DNA from: Trissonchulus latispiculum
Lineage: Eukaryota; Nematoda; Enoplea; Enoplida; Ironidae
Length of the DNA stretch: 64,000 nt
Direction: 5' to 3'
NCBI GenBank assembly: GCA_030248195.1
Contig: JASAND010030983.1
Coordinates: forward strand, 1-64,000
The translations under genes and the position numbers were made by a program. Under the pieces are notes generated by a model. The model searched no databases. It was not told the DNA's origin and was given only the letters and a program-made list of their open reading frames with translations. This document shows positions 31,365 to 41,786 of the stretch, piece by piece (the stretch's first letter is position 1; the number at the start of each line of letters is the position of its first letter).

Positions 31365-31575
31365 GTTCAGTAAATCTACTTTCTGGAAACTAATAATTAT
31401 ATCTAAAATATATAATCTCAAATAATTAGGGTAATATTAATATGTATTGTTTATTTGTTTATTTAGGTATTAATTCCGAAAGTAATGGTTACGCTTAATG
31501 TTGTTAACGTGTGTTATGCGACCAAACTAAACTTAATTTTATTGGCTTTGTTTGATTATCTTTAATTTTATTTAG

Positions 31576-31995
31576 AGCTCCCTACAAGCCCATGTGCCCA
31601 CGGCATCGGTTGATCTATGCTTTATGATTTTCGTTCTTTCTGCCATTAGTCCTGTCAAGATGGTTTCAGCTTTGGAAAACGTCTACCGGATTCTGAAGCC
31701 AGGAGGCTGCCTTCTAATTCGAGACTATGGACTTTATGATCATGCAATGCTCAGGTTTAAGCCGGGACATAAGATTGAAGAAAACTTTTATGTTCGACAA
31801 GATGGCACTAGAGCCTACTATTTTTCACTAGAGAAATTGACGGAAATTTTTCGAAACGCCGGTTTCGATCTGAGTCCCGGTACCGCCGGTGAAGCTACTG
31901 AAAATCCGGAATATATTTTCCGTGAAACTGTTAATCATAAAAAGGAATTAACTGTTCCTCGTGTTTATGTTCAAGGAATCTTTTGTCGTAAATAA
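31576..31995 (+). CDS. METTL6: METTL6-like methyltransferase, exon 3 and stop
   Basis: Acceptor taattttatttag. It continues in phase with HVPTASVDLCFMIFVLSA, then DYGLYDHAMLRFKPGHK and FYVRQDGTRAYYF, and ends VPRVYVQGIFCRK. These match the C-terminal half of METTL6. The full protein is about 276 aa, close to the usual length of about 280. A poly(A)-type AATAAATATA follows immediately at 31992. Confidence 0.94.
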   Translation, partial: SSLQAHVPTASVDLCFMIFVLSAISPVKMVSALENVYRILKPGGCLLIRDYGLYDHAMLRFKPGHKIEENFYVRQDGTRAYYFSLEKLTEIFRNAGFDLSPGTAGEATENPEYIFRETVNHKKELTVPRVYVQGIFCRK

Positions 31996-31998
31996 ATA

Positions 31999-34900
31999 TA
32001 TATTTGTTTATGTTTCGTTTGGTTCATATAATGAAGGACCCTATAAAGGGAAGTGTCAAACACTCAGCTCTTTCTTTTTCGTGAACTAAGCTTGAGAAAA
32101 GGTCGACGCATGAAGGATTAAATTGGAGGGTGCTTATTAGGTGATTTTTGTTGTAGAAGAGCTTCGGGGTAGGATCAACTTAGTTGGCTCTTGCTTTTAG
32201 CGAAATTACCTGCCAAAGATGGTAGACCCCTCGGCAGAAAAGGAAAAGGGTAGTCTTCTTTTTGACCAAACTTTACACATTTTGCAGTAAACTAGCGAAT
32301 TTTTTAAACGTTTCTTCCGAATTCCGGAAATCGTTAAGATTCGCCCGTCGTGTTTTACTATTTTTGACTAATTTGTAAAAAGTTCGTAATGTTTGCTAAT
32401 TTTTTGGTAGTCCTTGAATTTTCGAAATTTTTCTGGAGTAGATCCTCTTTGAAGTCCGTGTAGACCGTCCAGAATAGGATTCCGTTTATATGCTCGCCTC
32501 GCCAACTGCCAACATCAAATCAATAACAGCTCGAAAGTCGGACAGCGATAGCTAATGTTAGGATTAATCTTTGAAAGTACCTCCCTTAGCGTTATCCTAA
32601 GATAGGCAGGTAGATCAGGTAGAGATGACTTCCCGGCCGCTGGCTGGTGAACTGTAGCGAGCCGCGAGGACTCTCCACCACCAGGTAGATATCCAAGGTC
32701 GGTAACTCCGCACAGGCCGGGGTTGTCCACATCACATTGAATGTAAGAAGCTTAAATGTGAAATCACCCCTCTAATGCTTTTAAGTGGCGGCCAGCGGGA
32801 CAAACCAATCAAGTCAGCACAGGTGGCTAAACACACCTCAGCACAGCGTACCGGTTGATAGCCTCACTGAGGCGGTACTGACCTGTTATGGTCGAGACAC
32901 TTTTGTCCATTTCTGTTTCCTCATAGTCCCCAGATAGCCGGTAGCTTTAACTGTTGTGTGATTATAGCAAATGTGAACGATTCGCTTACCGTCTTCTTCT
33001 GATCCAGTTGATCGTGGCGTGGAACCGACTATATCAGAGTTCGAGTTTGGTGGGGTGCAGAATTTAATTAGAATAAAAAAGCTGAAATTTTCCGGTGCTG
33101 ATGCTATAGTAAATCTGTCTCGGAACGACTTGGCTCTATTGTCAGTGGCGGATACAATCCGTTGTCCCTTTGTGCCGACGCTTCGTGAAACCAAAGGAAT
33201 TTGAACACATACAAGCAGTATAATTATGTTTACATGTTTGCACGCGGCAGTTACAAATTAATTTAATTTTAGTGCCAGGCATAAAAGCAGTAATGGCATC
33301 GCAGAAGCCATCACTCCCGATAGCTCGATAATCGTTTACAACGCGGCCGCTCAGCTGCAATACGAACGTGTCAGGATTCTGGGATTTGACACATTACCCT
33401 TGCAGCTTTTCAGATACATAGACAACACACACCTTGGCTTGTATTCCACCGTTATTTGATGTTGATTGTCTCAACAATTTCTCCACGAGTTTAATTTGCC
33501 TTTTCATTACCATTGTCTAAAATTTCTGTCTGTCTTGTCTATTAGAACCTAAGTTTTGACAGCTTTTTGCTGGTACAAGCTGTCTGAGGAAAGTTATACT
33601 TAAAGGGTCGTAGAGTCTGGAACTGACTGGTTTCAAAGGATAGAATAGGACGGTTGGAAGAACGCAGACTTTAACATCTAGATGTTAGATTTTCAAAAAC
33701 GTAATTTAGTTATTTTAGATGTTAGCCGAACAAACTATAGGATATATAACTGTTTCATTTTGTAGCTTTGTTTATCTTAATAATGTATTGAAATATAATT
33801 AGCTGATTTTTAACTCAGTAAATTCTGCTGAATTCATTCTAACTACATGCAAAAATGATCCTCGATTTTTGTTTTTTAAGATGGTATTTCTCAACACCCA
33901 CCCCAGTCTGAACGTTTTACGTAATAAAACGGGTGCGTGCCAGTTGAAATTTTAACACACTAATCCATTAGATCTCTTGACTGCCAGATTCAATGAAAGC
34001 TAGAAATTGCACTACAGACGCTTTTAATGCGTGCCCTAGGCAAAAATTAAGATGTTTATCTGTCACTTCTAAATCAGATATTTTTTGGAAAGATGTTTCA
34101 GCTATGATCCCTGCTGAATATTCTTTTCAAAGTTGAGGGATACAGACAAGAGAGCTTACATTGCAATATGTCTGTAGTCAATATTCCGGTTACTAAGGTA
34201 ACTTTCCCCCCCTCCTCTAGATTGGCCTAAGCCCAATCAAGGCTTGTGCGTTACAATATTTCTCCACTAATTATTTAGCTCAAAGTAGGATAAAGCTAGA
34301 TATCTCTTGATAACCCTGTACTTAGTTCGTCATAAATTCTTTATCACCCTAGTTCGTGTTTTACTGGTGACTTATGGTTTTCTTAAATTAATTAGTGTCC
34401 ATACCTAACTAATGTGTTCATAGGAATTCTTCATCTGTACCCAGCTGTTTTAGTCAAGTCTTTAGCGGCCCTTAAGCTTAGCTCTAACCTCACTTCCTGT
34501 CACGTAACAACTCAGTGAGTGTTAAATGGTTGCGGGCAAGTTTACCATTGAATGGTATAAATTGAGACGATGATAGATTGCTTCAGGGGTTTCTCCAGTC
34601 TTTATTAGGGGAAATTTCATTAATTGTTTCCTTCTCACACGAGACAGACACTTCAATTGGCCACTATGTGGCCTGAATTTGTATATTGGCCGTGTCCAGC
34701 ACTATAATTTCATAACCAATACCTGTTTGACTGACCGTGTTAGGTAGGGGTGACTCTGTCCAAAGTTGCCGAACAGCGTACACTAGTTGTATGTAGTAGC
34801 AGAGATCTTTGAAGTCAGCTAGACGTTTTTAATTCATTTGCTATGTATAACTTGTTCTCTCCAAACTTCTGCGGAACTTAAAAATACCCAAAAAGGGGTA

Positions 34901-35221
34901 GTTGCCTGCTGGGTAATTTCTGACTAGCATCAGCAAAGATGATCCTCTTTATCGTTACTCCTTGAAAATTGATTGTTTTTGTCAAAATTTGGTTGAAAAA
35001 ATCTGAACAATTGCTACTGAAGTTTAGATAGGATGGCTTCGTTAGAGTCTGCTAGTTATTATATAACCTTAGGTTGCTATTCTGTCGGCTTGGTTCTGTT
35101 TGGATTTTAATCGAAACTGCCATCTATTGATTTGAATTAAAAATGTCTGTAAATATATATGTATTTAATACAGGTGCTTAACGGTTTTTGCCTTGAACCT
35201 ATTGTACAGTCTAATCCCTAA
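31999..35221. other. Intergenic DNA between METTL6 and the ankyrin gene, no secure gene
   Basis: A GC-richer patch at 32480-33450 has open frames on both strands (for example 32886-33194 minus and 33019-33204 plus). None shows a recognisable family or a convincing exon chain. The exon at 35222 is preceded by an acceptor-like ttgtacag, so an upstream 5' exon may lie in this stretch. Confidence 0.4.
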
Positions 35222-35326
35222 ATGCCAGCTGAAGAGGAGTCTGAGGAGGAGCAATTGCCACCTCTTTTGGCCGCCTGCCAAAACAATGACAAACTCAAAG
35301 TTGACGAATTACTCAGAAAACATTCG
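35222..35326 (+). CDS. Ankyrin-repeat protein, first coding exon seen
   Basis: The ATG at 35222 opens an acidic leader (MPAEEESEEEQLP) followed by PLLAACQNNDKLKVDELLRK, the helix-turn-helix core of an ankyrin repeat. The donor is TCG|GTAAGA in phase 0. The next exon found in frame is at 48470, so Polinton 2 occupies this intron. The gene continues beyond 48600; which ankyrin family it belongs to cannot be told. Confidence 0.75.
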
Positions 35327-35460
35327 GTAAGATTGCTTTGCTGATGAAATATGTTTTGGCCAAGTGCGTCACGGTTTCTGGTCTGTCGTGGTGTGGTGGT
35401 GACTGAGAATCGATGGTCGAACGTAATGCACAAAGCACAATCACAGTATTGAAAGGAAAT

Positions 35461-35466
35461 ATTCAG
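35461..35466. repeat. Target-site duplication ATTCAG, left of Polinton 2
   Basis: Matches 48037-48042 exactly and abuts the terminus AGTAGTATAAAAA. Confidence 0.92.
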
Positions 35467-35600
35467 AGTAGTATAAAAATACCGATTCTGGCTCAGTGGA
35501 GCCTGTGGAGCTTGATGCCCTTCTTACCCATCATCTCGTATACTACAACAACTCTATGGATTTAGTTACAATATCTATAATTTTGAGGCGCTTGAGAAGT
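35467..35600. repeat. Left TIR of Polinton 2
   Basis: About 88 bp match the right end closely, including the internal palindrome-like GGCTCAGTGGAGCC. Weaker similarity continues to a shared GGCGCTTG near 35590. Confidence 0.85.
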
Positions 35601-36602
35601 TATAAATTCATTACGCCTTGAAATAATAATGATACAAATAAAAAGTTAAATTAATTAATTAAATTAATAATAAAAACAAGAAAACTTACCGCTGAATAGT
35701 TGCTGGCAACTCCCTGTTGAAAAGAAAACCAGTAATGTCAAAGAAATCACTTTAAAACAAAAGAAACAAAAAAATAGGGCACTGCCCTAATTAAACATTT
35801 TAAAAATTTTGGTCATGCATGTGAACTTTAAACTTTGGGTAGGGGTCCATGTTAGAAAAACTAGTTCCGGTCCCTCCTATTCACATTCCACATAAACAAT
35901 AATTTAGTTTTTATCCACACAAACATACAATTTTTCAACTCAATTTCAAAACTTTGCTCCGAATCGCTGTCCCACCACCCTAAATATTTACCCCCAATTT
36001 GTACTATAAAAACAGAGGCTCCATTTCGTGGAAACCATTCAATCAGTCTGTATTCAATTATTGGCATTGTATATCATCATCATCAACACCACCACCATCA
36101 TCATCAACACCATCATCATTTGCATCTCGTAAGTCCATTGAATTTTCACTTCAAATTAAACTAACATCTACAGCTGCACTTAAGACTTGCCTTGCGATGC
36201 TGAGTCTGGCATCGAGCTGTCAATTTTTGTATTTCTAATGTGTCATTTTAAAGTACTACACTTTAAACTATATAAAATTGATAATAAACATATAATTTAT
36301 AATACGCTTCTTTTTCAGATAGCAGGTCTGAACATCCGTGGAGCGAGATCATAACCTGAAGATTATTGGAGAAGATCTTTCCACTCAAGGAATTCAAGGA
36401 ACTCAAGGAACGCCAATTTTGGTAAGTGGTGTATAGATTACCGATACCAAGAGTACATTATCCCTCGTAAGCATTCACCAATTAGGTTCCTAGATCCTAG
36501 GTTCAAGCCCTACCCAACTACTTGGATTTATACTTCATTTATTACATACAATCGCATGAAACATACAATACAAGCATGAAAATTAAATATGAGCATAATA
36601 GA
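35601..36602. other. Polinton 2 left spacer with possible spliced non-coding transcripts
   Basis: No protein is recognisable. On the plus strand a TATA box (36004), a donor CTC|GTAAGT (36129), an acceptor tttttcag (36319) and a second donor TTG|GTAAGTG (36421) could form a spliced RNA with no ATG in the second exon. On the minus strand a 24-nt segment (35713-35690) is bounded by consensus acceptor tttcttttcaacag and donor GTAAGTTT, a candidate microexon. A (CAT)n/(CAC)n-rich stretch lies near 36075-36120. Confidence 0.35.
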
Positions 36603-37013
36603 CTACAATACCACCACCAAATTTTTCACATTTTTATCATTTTCTGTACAATCAACACCAAAAAGCTTTAAAAATTGCTTAAAAGTCCCATAACCCCTAC
36701 ACCGCCACAACAAAAACGCAACAACATATAGAGCACACGCACTACTATCAATACACTGCAAAGGCATAGTATTAAATACACAATTAGTCAGATTGAGTCC
36801 ATATAGTTTAGGATTCATTCCGTAGGAGCAAAAGAATTCAGTTTGTCCTTCCATAGGGATATAGATTGCCACCCAATGCTGCCCGGGATGAGATGAGGGA
36901 GCCGTATTTACCACCAAGCCACCAGGACCATCAACCACCAATTCATCTTTCGCAAACACACCTTTGAAATTAGGAACCCTTTGCAACAACCGCTCAATCT
37001 CCAGCGTATTCAT
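36603..37013 (-). CDS. Polinton adenain-like cysteine protease (altered catalytic acid)
   Basis: 136 residues. GQHWVAIYI contains the catalytic His, and CIDSSACALYVVAFL aligns with the Cys box (CGxYC in relatives, CALYV here). Between them, where relatives including the Polinton 1 copy have FDSYG, this copy reads FCSYG, so the acid expected at that position is a Cys. The start codon overlaps the capsid stop as TAATG. Activity may be reduced, or another acid may substitute. Confidence 0.83.
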   Translation of the reverse strand: MNTLEIERLLQRVPNFKGVFAKDELVVDGPGGLVVNTAPSSHPGQHWVAIYIPMEGQTEFFCSYGMNPKLYGLNLTNCVFNTMPLQCIDSSACALYVVAFLLWRCRGYGTFKQFLKLFGVDCTENDKNVKNLVVVL

Positions 37014-38326
37014 TAGGCCTTGTAGTCCATCAACAGTTCTCGAGACCTCGTTATTTCAATGATGCTTTCAAATTCACCATAGACGATAACATTGATTGTT
37101 TGTACCAGATTGCTAGCAAACTGCAGGCTCAGTCGTAGGTTTCCCTGTCTACTTAGCTCCAAGTGATGAGAAGTATTTCCACAACCGTCAGGAGTTAGAT
37201 CAAAGCAGAACATGGCATATCCACTTTGAAAATTTGGATAGCTTATATCTGTTCCAGAGTCAGAATAGGACTTGTTCTTCACATTAAATAGGTTTGCATA
37301 CGCTCTGATCATCCGCTTATCACTTAGTTTCATAGGACAGCCAGCCACCGGTTCTCCATCAATAGTTAACTCCAAATTATCCAAATCAAATGTTTGAAAG
37401 TTAAATGGGTTGTTGCTGTAACGCCCATTCATAGCATTATTCGTAATCATCGCAAACACCAGTTTCTTCGGTATGTGCCCAGCAAAGAAATTGTCACGTG
37501 ATGCAGATCGAGTGTTGAAGGGAACTGTAAGTACTTCAATCTCGGTTCTGTTGACAGGATATAGTGCATTCCCAAGAGACAGTGCCTTTTCATGAGCCAG
37601 TGATACGCTTGGAGCAATCTGCACATGTCGAACCCAAAGTATAGCTTCACTGATTTCAATCTTAAACTTCTGAGTCACATCCTCTCCAGACATTAAACAA
37701 AACTCTGGAGAACTTCTTATCAGCTTGATCCGAATAGGTACATTATTCAATAGATACTTGTCTTGAAAGAATAGATCCACATGAAGAGGTCCATAGAGTT
37801 CAAACAGCCTACTACCTGCTGTCCGTACCCAACGCTTCGCCAGTCCAGTATTACTTGCAGATGCTGCTGCATTCACATCTTCCATTTCTGTATCTTTATA
37901 GTATAGGATTGAGCTTAGCTGACTTCCTTTAGCATCACTACCAAAGTTTAGCAGAGTCTCAAATGCTGCCTTCCATGGATACGTTCCTGTACTCTGAGTG
38001 ATCATTCGATTACACACATGCACATCCACTTTGGAAAAAAGTGCATGTAGTAGCATATTAACTGGTGCTACTTTTACATCATTGGCAAACGCATTTCCAC
38101 CTGCTAATACAATTTTAGCTGCAATATAGAGCCTCGTATCAGACAGGTCTGTATAATGAGGGGATGGCTTTATGTCAAACTCTATAGGTCCGCCATCAGT
38201 TGTATTCGCCAAGGGATAGTAAGGTACATAGTTGCTCTTCTCCTGACTTGTCTGAGTACCTGGCAGCTTGAAGAGATCCAACTGTGTGGAGACGCAAGGA
38301 CAGGACCGCTCATGAATCAGAGCCAT
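37013..38326 (-). CDS. Polinton major capsid protein (double jelly-roll)
   Basis: 437 residues, intact. N-terminal TQLDLFKLPGTQTS and PLANTTDGGPIEFDIKPS are typical of Polinton capsid proteins. VAPVNMLLHALFSKVDVH and LHVDLFFQDKYLLNN belong to the first jelly roll, and NVIVYGEFESIIEIT closes the second. It would build the icosahedral shell. Its start overlaps the end of the pVI-like gene by 17 nt and its stop overlaps the protease start. This copy serves as the reference for the broken one at 24505-25827. Confidence 0.92.
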   Translation of the reverse strand: MALIHERSCPCVSTQLDLFKLPGTQTSQEKSNYVPYYPLANTTDGGPIEFDIKPSPHYTDLSDTRLYIAAKIVLAGGNAFANDVKVAPVNMLLHALFSKVDVHVCNRMITQSTGTYPWKAAFETLLNFGSDAKGSQLSSILYYKDTEMEDVNAAASASNTGLAKRWVRTAGSRLFELYGPLHVDLFFQDKYLLNNVPIRIKLIRSSPEFCLMSGEDVTQKFKIEISEAILWVRHVQIAPSVSLAHEKALSLGNALYPVNRTEIEVLTVPFNTRSASRDNFFAGHIPKKLVFAMITNNAMNGRYSNNPFNFQTFDLDNLELTIDGEPVAGCPMKLSDKRMIRAYANLFNVKNKSYSDSGTDISYPNFQSGYAMFCFDLTPDGCGNTSHHLELSRQGNLRLSLQFASNLVQTINVIVYGEFESIIEITRSRELLMDYKA

Positions 38327-38726
38327 TACTGAATATGTCTTGATGTCGTTGTCTTTTTGCCCCTTTTATACCTTTTCGAGGTGTTGGTCTTTTACCTATA
38401 ATCTTATTCACTGCTTTATGTCCAAGCCTGAGACCAGCTTGCTTTCCTCTAGTTTCCAATGACTCCAGTGGATCCTCACCTCTTACAATGTCGTGAGCAA
38501 CATTGACTCCAGTTTTCAGAGCTTCTTGACCGATTGCTTTAGCACCAGACCTTAATAGAGGAGCAACGGTCTTGGTGAAGAAGGGTACCACGCCTCTGAA
38601 TAAGCTACCAAACAGACCACCCAACCCATGTCCTTGTTGGATTGATGGTCCCGAAAAGTAGGCAAGATTACCAGATGCCTGGTTTGCATAATAGTCGTTC
38701 ATCATCTGTTGATCGTGAGGATACAT
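38310..38726 (-). CDS. pVI-like minor capsid protein
   Basis: 138 residues: Gln/Asn-rich start, then GLGGLFGSLFRGVVPFF (a Gly-rich amphipathic helix), SGAKAIGQEALKTGVNVAHD, RGEDPLESLETRG and a basic tail ending GAKRQRHQDIF. This pattern (GLGGxFxxLF, then KAVGxEALxTG, then basic) is a conserved Polinton gene often compared with adenovirus pVI, a membrane-lytic cement protein. The start overlaps the penton-like stop as TAATG. Confidence 0.78.
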   Translation of the reverse strand: MYPHDQQMMNDYYANQASGNLAYFSGPSIQQGHGLGGLFGSLFRGVVPFFTKTVAPLLRSGAKAIGQEALKTGVNVAHDIVRGEDPLESLETRGKQAGLRLGHKAVNKIIGKRPTPRKGIKGAKRQRHQDIFSNGSDS

Positions 38727-39484
38727 TATGATGCCAGCAGCTTTGGTCTAATATGAAGTTTCAAGATTAAAGGACTGCTGCTTAGAAATGGAAACGGCAA
38801 ACCACTTGATGTTCTGATTTGGATATGGACGACATCAACCGATGACTTGGCCATATCAAGATAGTAGGGCTTTATATACTTTTCAGAAATAGTTATTCCA
38901 GGAGTATTGGTTGAGGTATTTACCACTCGAAGTAACGGTGCCATGGCATCTCCAACTCTCTGATGGTCAACCAAGTCAGAGTAAACAAACATACTATTTT
39001 GCACACTCCCAAAGTTAGGAGGAAAGTCAGCGTAGGTCGATTCAGAGTAGAAATGGAAATAATTGGATCCAGAATTGAAACCAAGAATGTAGGATAGTAC
39101 TGGACTGAGGGATATGTGATGAAAATCTTTTGGATTATTATATTTGACGCGGTAACGTTTCTTCTCTGGTACCCAGTCAATGTGTACACCCATTTCATCA
39201 AATTGACTCAATTGTTCAACAAGTTCTTCAGCTGATGAATAATGACCAGATCGCAAGACAATCTTGCCTATGACCTTGTAGTCTGCCTCTTTGTTACCAT
39301 GAAAATATATTGTGGCATCTGATGATTGGAAGGTTAGGAATGAGTTTGGATAAATCAACTCCACTAGAGCCACTTCATGCTGCCCATGTAAGATTAGCGG
39401 TTTAGCCAATTTCACTCGAAAGTTTGCCAACGTGTTATCAGGAAAATGATCCATTGAACTGTTGGATGGTAGAAATAGATACAT
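38726..39484 (-). CDS. Polinton penton-like minor capsid protein (single jelly-roll)
   Basis: About 252 residues from the ATG at 39484. LPSNSSMDHFPDNTLANFRV followed by LHGQHEVALVELIYP is the opening signature of Polinton penton proteins. A long beta-rich body ends in SPLILKLHIRPK. It would occupy capsid vertices. The start ATG overlaps the integrase stop by one base (TGATG). Polinton 1 has lost the counterpart. Confidence 0.85.
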   Translation of the reverse strand: MYLFLPSNSSMDHFPDNTLANFRVKLAKPLILHGQHEVALVELIYPNSFLTFQSSDATIYFHGNKEADYKVIGKIVLRSGHYSSAEELVEQLSQFDEMGVHIDWVPEKKRYRVKYNNPKDFHHISLSPVLSYILGFNSGSNYFHFYSESTYADFPPNFGSVQNSMFVYSDLVDHQRVGDAMAPLLRVVNTSTNTPGITISEKYIKPYYLDMAKSSVDVVHIQIRTSSGLPFPFLSSSPLILKLHIRPKLLAS

Positions 39485-40539
39485 CACGCTAGATTGACAA
39501 CGTCTCCTTCCTTAACATATGAATTAAACTTTGCTGGATATCCTTGCCACTTGACCAAGTATTCAATACCTTGAGGACCCTTCCTTGTTCGCAAAATCTT
39601 TTCAATCTTCCAAATATCGTCAGAGTCTTTGTCGACTGGTTGAAGTTCTTGAGCAACAAACTTTCCTTTTATAGTTTCATCCATGAGATCCTTTAGGACA
39701 TATCGATTTGGATGTCCTGGAATAACCTCACTGATCGTAAACAATTCTTCGGTATAGTTTGGTAGATAGCCCTTCTCAAAGAGTGCCTTCACTTTGCTCA
39801 TTCTAACCAGCTGTCCTTCGTACAACCTCTCTTCTCTTTCCACCTTCTTCTTGTACAAGTTGTTGTATACTATTGCTTCGTTTGAGGCGTTCACGTCTTT
39901 TGGAGCCATCTTTATACTTCTATGTTGACGGGAATTGTAAGTTTGCAGCATATCGGGCAAAACATCTAGCCATCGATAAGTGCTCTTTGCTGTAAAATAT
40001 CTATACAGCAAATTCTTTAAGGTTCTATTGAACCTTTCTACGGTAGCACTCTTATGAACACTGTAGGTTGAAAAGTGATCAATATCGTAAAGACTGAGCA
40101 TATGTTGGAAATCGTGGTTGTAAAACTCCTTCCCACGGTCAGTTTCCAACTTTTCAGGTCTTCGAATAGTTCCAATTAGAATCTTCTGGAAAGCTTCAGT
40201 AACATCTTTTCCACCTTTTGTTCTCACAGGCTTGGCCCAGGCATACTTGGAAAACACATCAATCACTGTTAGCATGTAGCGGAATCCATCGTTGTATTTA
40301 GATATATTACTCATATCACACAAATCAGCAGCCCATTGTGCATCAATTCCAGGAACATAAACTCTAGGTTCGATGCTTAGCTTCTTTCTTGCCTGTTTGT
40401 GAAGAGTATATGGATCTTGACGAAGTAGCCACGCTTTGACTTTCTTCCTATCTTTTGCTGCTTCGGCCAGACGAGATACTCCTGAATATGCTGTAGGTAG
40501 ACCAGGAGTGTAATAGAGACGATTCAAAGTTGCATCCAT
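39484..40539 (-). CDS. Retroviral-type integrase with C-terminal chromodomain
   Basis: 351 residues. The DDE core shows AADLCDMSNI (first Asp), LETDRGKEFYN (second Asp) and ATVERFNRTLK (Glu), with the usual spacing and FSKYAWAKPV between. An N-terminal HHCC-like zinc domain is not obvious. The C-terminal IWKIEKILRTR followed by YLVKWQGYP is a chromodomain, which may bias insertion toward marked chromatin. Polinton integrases generate the 6-bp duplication seen here. Confidence 0.93.
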   Translation of the reverse strand: MDATLNRLYYTPGLPTAYSGVSRLAEAAKDRKKVKAWLLRQDPYTLHKQARKKLSIEPRVYVPGIDAQWAADLCDMSNISKYNDGFRYMLTVIDVFSKYAWAKPVRTKGGKDVTEAFQKILIGTIRRPEKLETDRGKEFYNHDFQHMLSLYDIDHFSTYSVHKSATVERFNRTLKNLLYRYFTAKSTYRWLDVLPDMLQTYNSRQHRSIKMAPKDVNASNEAIVYNNLYKKKVEREERLYEGQLVRMSKVKALFEKGYLPNYTEELFTISEVIPGHPNRYVLKDLMDETIKGKFVAQELQPVDKDSDDIWKIEKILRTRKGPQGIEYLVKWQGYPAKFNSYVKEGDVVNLA

Positions 40540-41435
40540 CTAAATCTTTTAGACTTGGGCTCAAGACGTTCTGGCCAATCGTCCTTTCGTTTACGCTTTG
40601 CAAAATTGACAATTTTTGCACGCTTCATCAAAGGACCTCCTTTTGACTTGACACGCTTTCCTTCAACTTGGTGCTCACCGATCCATTTAGGTTGATGACT
40701 TGTGTAGAATCGGTGTTCAGTAGTAGGTCGCTTTGCTAAATACTCTTCAGGATCCAGCCGTCGTTTACCAAGATACTTTGGTCTGACCAACTGCTTTGCA
40801 ATTAAACGTCGTTTCTTAAAGTGCTGCTTTGCCGCCAGTTGCTTTCTTTGCCAGCGTCTATGAATGGCCTTCTGATTAGTGGTAGTTCCAAGTCCTAAAC
40901 GCTGTCTTTTTATAGCTTCATCTTCTGGACTAGCCTCTCTTTTTCGAGATGGTTGATCCACTTGCATTTCTTGAAGGGCAGCTTCAAATATAGTGTGACC
41001 GGGTTCTCCTGTTGTTCCAGTAAGATGAGATTCAAGCAAGTTCACAATGTTAGTGTTTGGCACTCGCACATTGTGGAACAGTATTTCTCCAGTGTCATTC
41101 CACGTGAGTATGTCTGGATTTCTAGCGAGTTGATCTGTCACTGCAGTCAATTCCTGTTCATCAATCATCGGTTCATCGTCAGAGAAACTAGCAAAGTCAA
41201 CATCATCAAACGTCTTTGACACAAGTGCTTCAGGTTTGGGATTTACCTTTGGTGCCTTACCAAGGTAATGACTATATTGAGACAACAGCTGTTGAAACTT
41301 CTTCACTGCTTCATCATTTCCTTCATGAGATAAAATATTGTCCATATCATTTCTTAGCTGTGTCAACTTGTTAGCAACGGGTTGCTTCCAGTTGCTATCG
41401 TATGGTACAAGTTTCATTTTCCTGAAGCTTGTCAT
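40524..41435 (-). CDS. Polinton-conserved basic protein, function unknown
   Basis: 303 residues. The N-terminal half is acidic to neutral and contains LTWNDTGEILFHNVRVP and NIVNLLESHLTG, the block shared with Polinton 1 (23781-24287). The C-terminal half is very basic (KRQRLG, HRRWQRKQLAAKQHFKKRR, FAKRKRKDDW), as in proteins that contact packaged DNA or enter nuclei. It overlaps the integrase start by 16 nt and the pX-like stop by ATGA. Homologues in other Polintons have only arbitrary gene names. Confidence 0.7.
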   Translation of the reverse strand: MTSFRKMKLVPYDSNWKQPVANKLTQLRNDMDNILSHEGNDEAVKKFQQLLSQYSHYLGKAPKVNPKPEALVSKTFDDVDFASFSDDEPMIDEQELTAVTDQLARNPDILTWNDTGEILFHNVRVPNTNIVNLLESHLTGTTGEPGHTIFEAALQEMQVDQPSRKREASPEDEAIKRQRLGLGTTTNQKAIHRRWQRKQLAAKQHFKKRRLIAKQLVRPKYLGKRRLDPEEYLAKRPTTEHRFYTSHQPKWIGEHQVEGKRVKSKGGPLMKRAKIVNFAKRKRKDDWPERLEPKSKRFRWMQL

Positions 41436-41779
41436 CTTCCTAGTAGTGAGCCAATCGCTCCTGCAATTGCTGGTATGAGAGCAAGTAGAAAGTTACCACC
41501 ACTTTGTACAATAAGCTTTCGCTTATGCTTTAGACCACTCCTAGGATTAGTAATCTTCCTGAGAACTTCCTTGTGCCGACTCAGACGTTTCTTTTGATCT
41601 GCAGATATAGGAATATTTCCCTTAAGCACATTCAGTGCGCATTCGCAAATACAGCGGTGAAAGTCGTCGCTGGCGCTATGAAGTAGGGACTTGCGTTGAG
41701 TAGGAGACGTTCCAGCTACAGAGTGTAGCTTTTTATAGTGTTTACGCAGACGATATAAACCCATACTGAATGACTGCAT
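41432..41779 (-). CDS. pX-like small basic virion protein
   Basis: 115 residues from the ATG at 41779. Basic throughout (RLRKHYKKL, ADQKKRLSRHKEVLRK), then LKHKRKLIVQSGGNFLLAL and a Gly/Ala/Ile tail (IPAIAGAIGSLLGR). The tail and the preceding GG match the adenovirus pX C-terminus and the Polinton 1 copy. A copy of the ATATAAGCAA motif ends only 12 bp before the start. Confidence 0.74.
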   Translation of the reverse strand: MQSFSMGLYRLRKHYKKLHSVAGTSPTQRKSLLHSASDDFHRCICECALNVLKGNIPISADQKKRLSRHKEVLRKITNPRSGLKHKRKLIVQSGGNFLLALIPAIAGAIGSLLGR

Positions 41780-41786
41780 CAAATTT

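Noticed and set aside
32886..33360. Overlapping frames on both strands in a GC-richer patch
   Set aside because: No recognisable domain; only one donor-like site, so exons cannot be defended.
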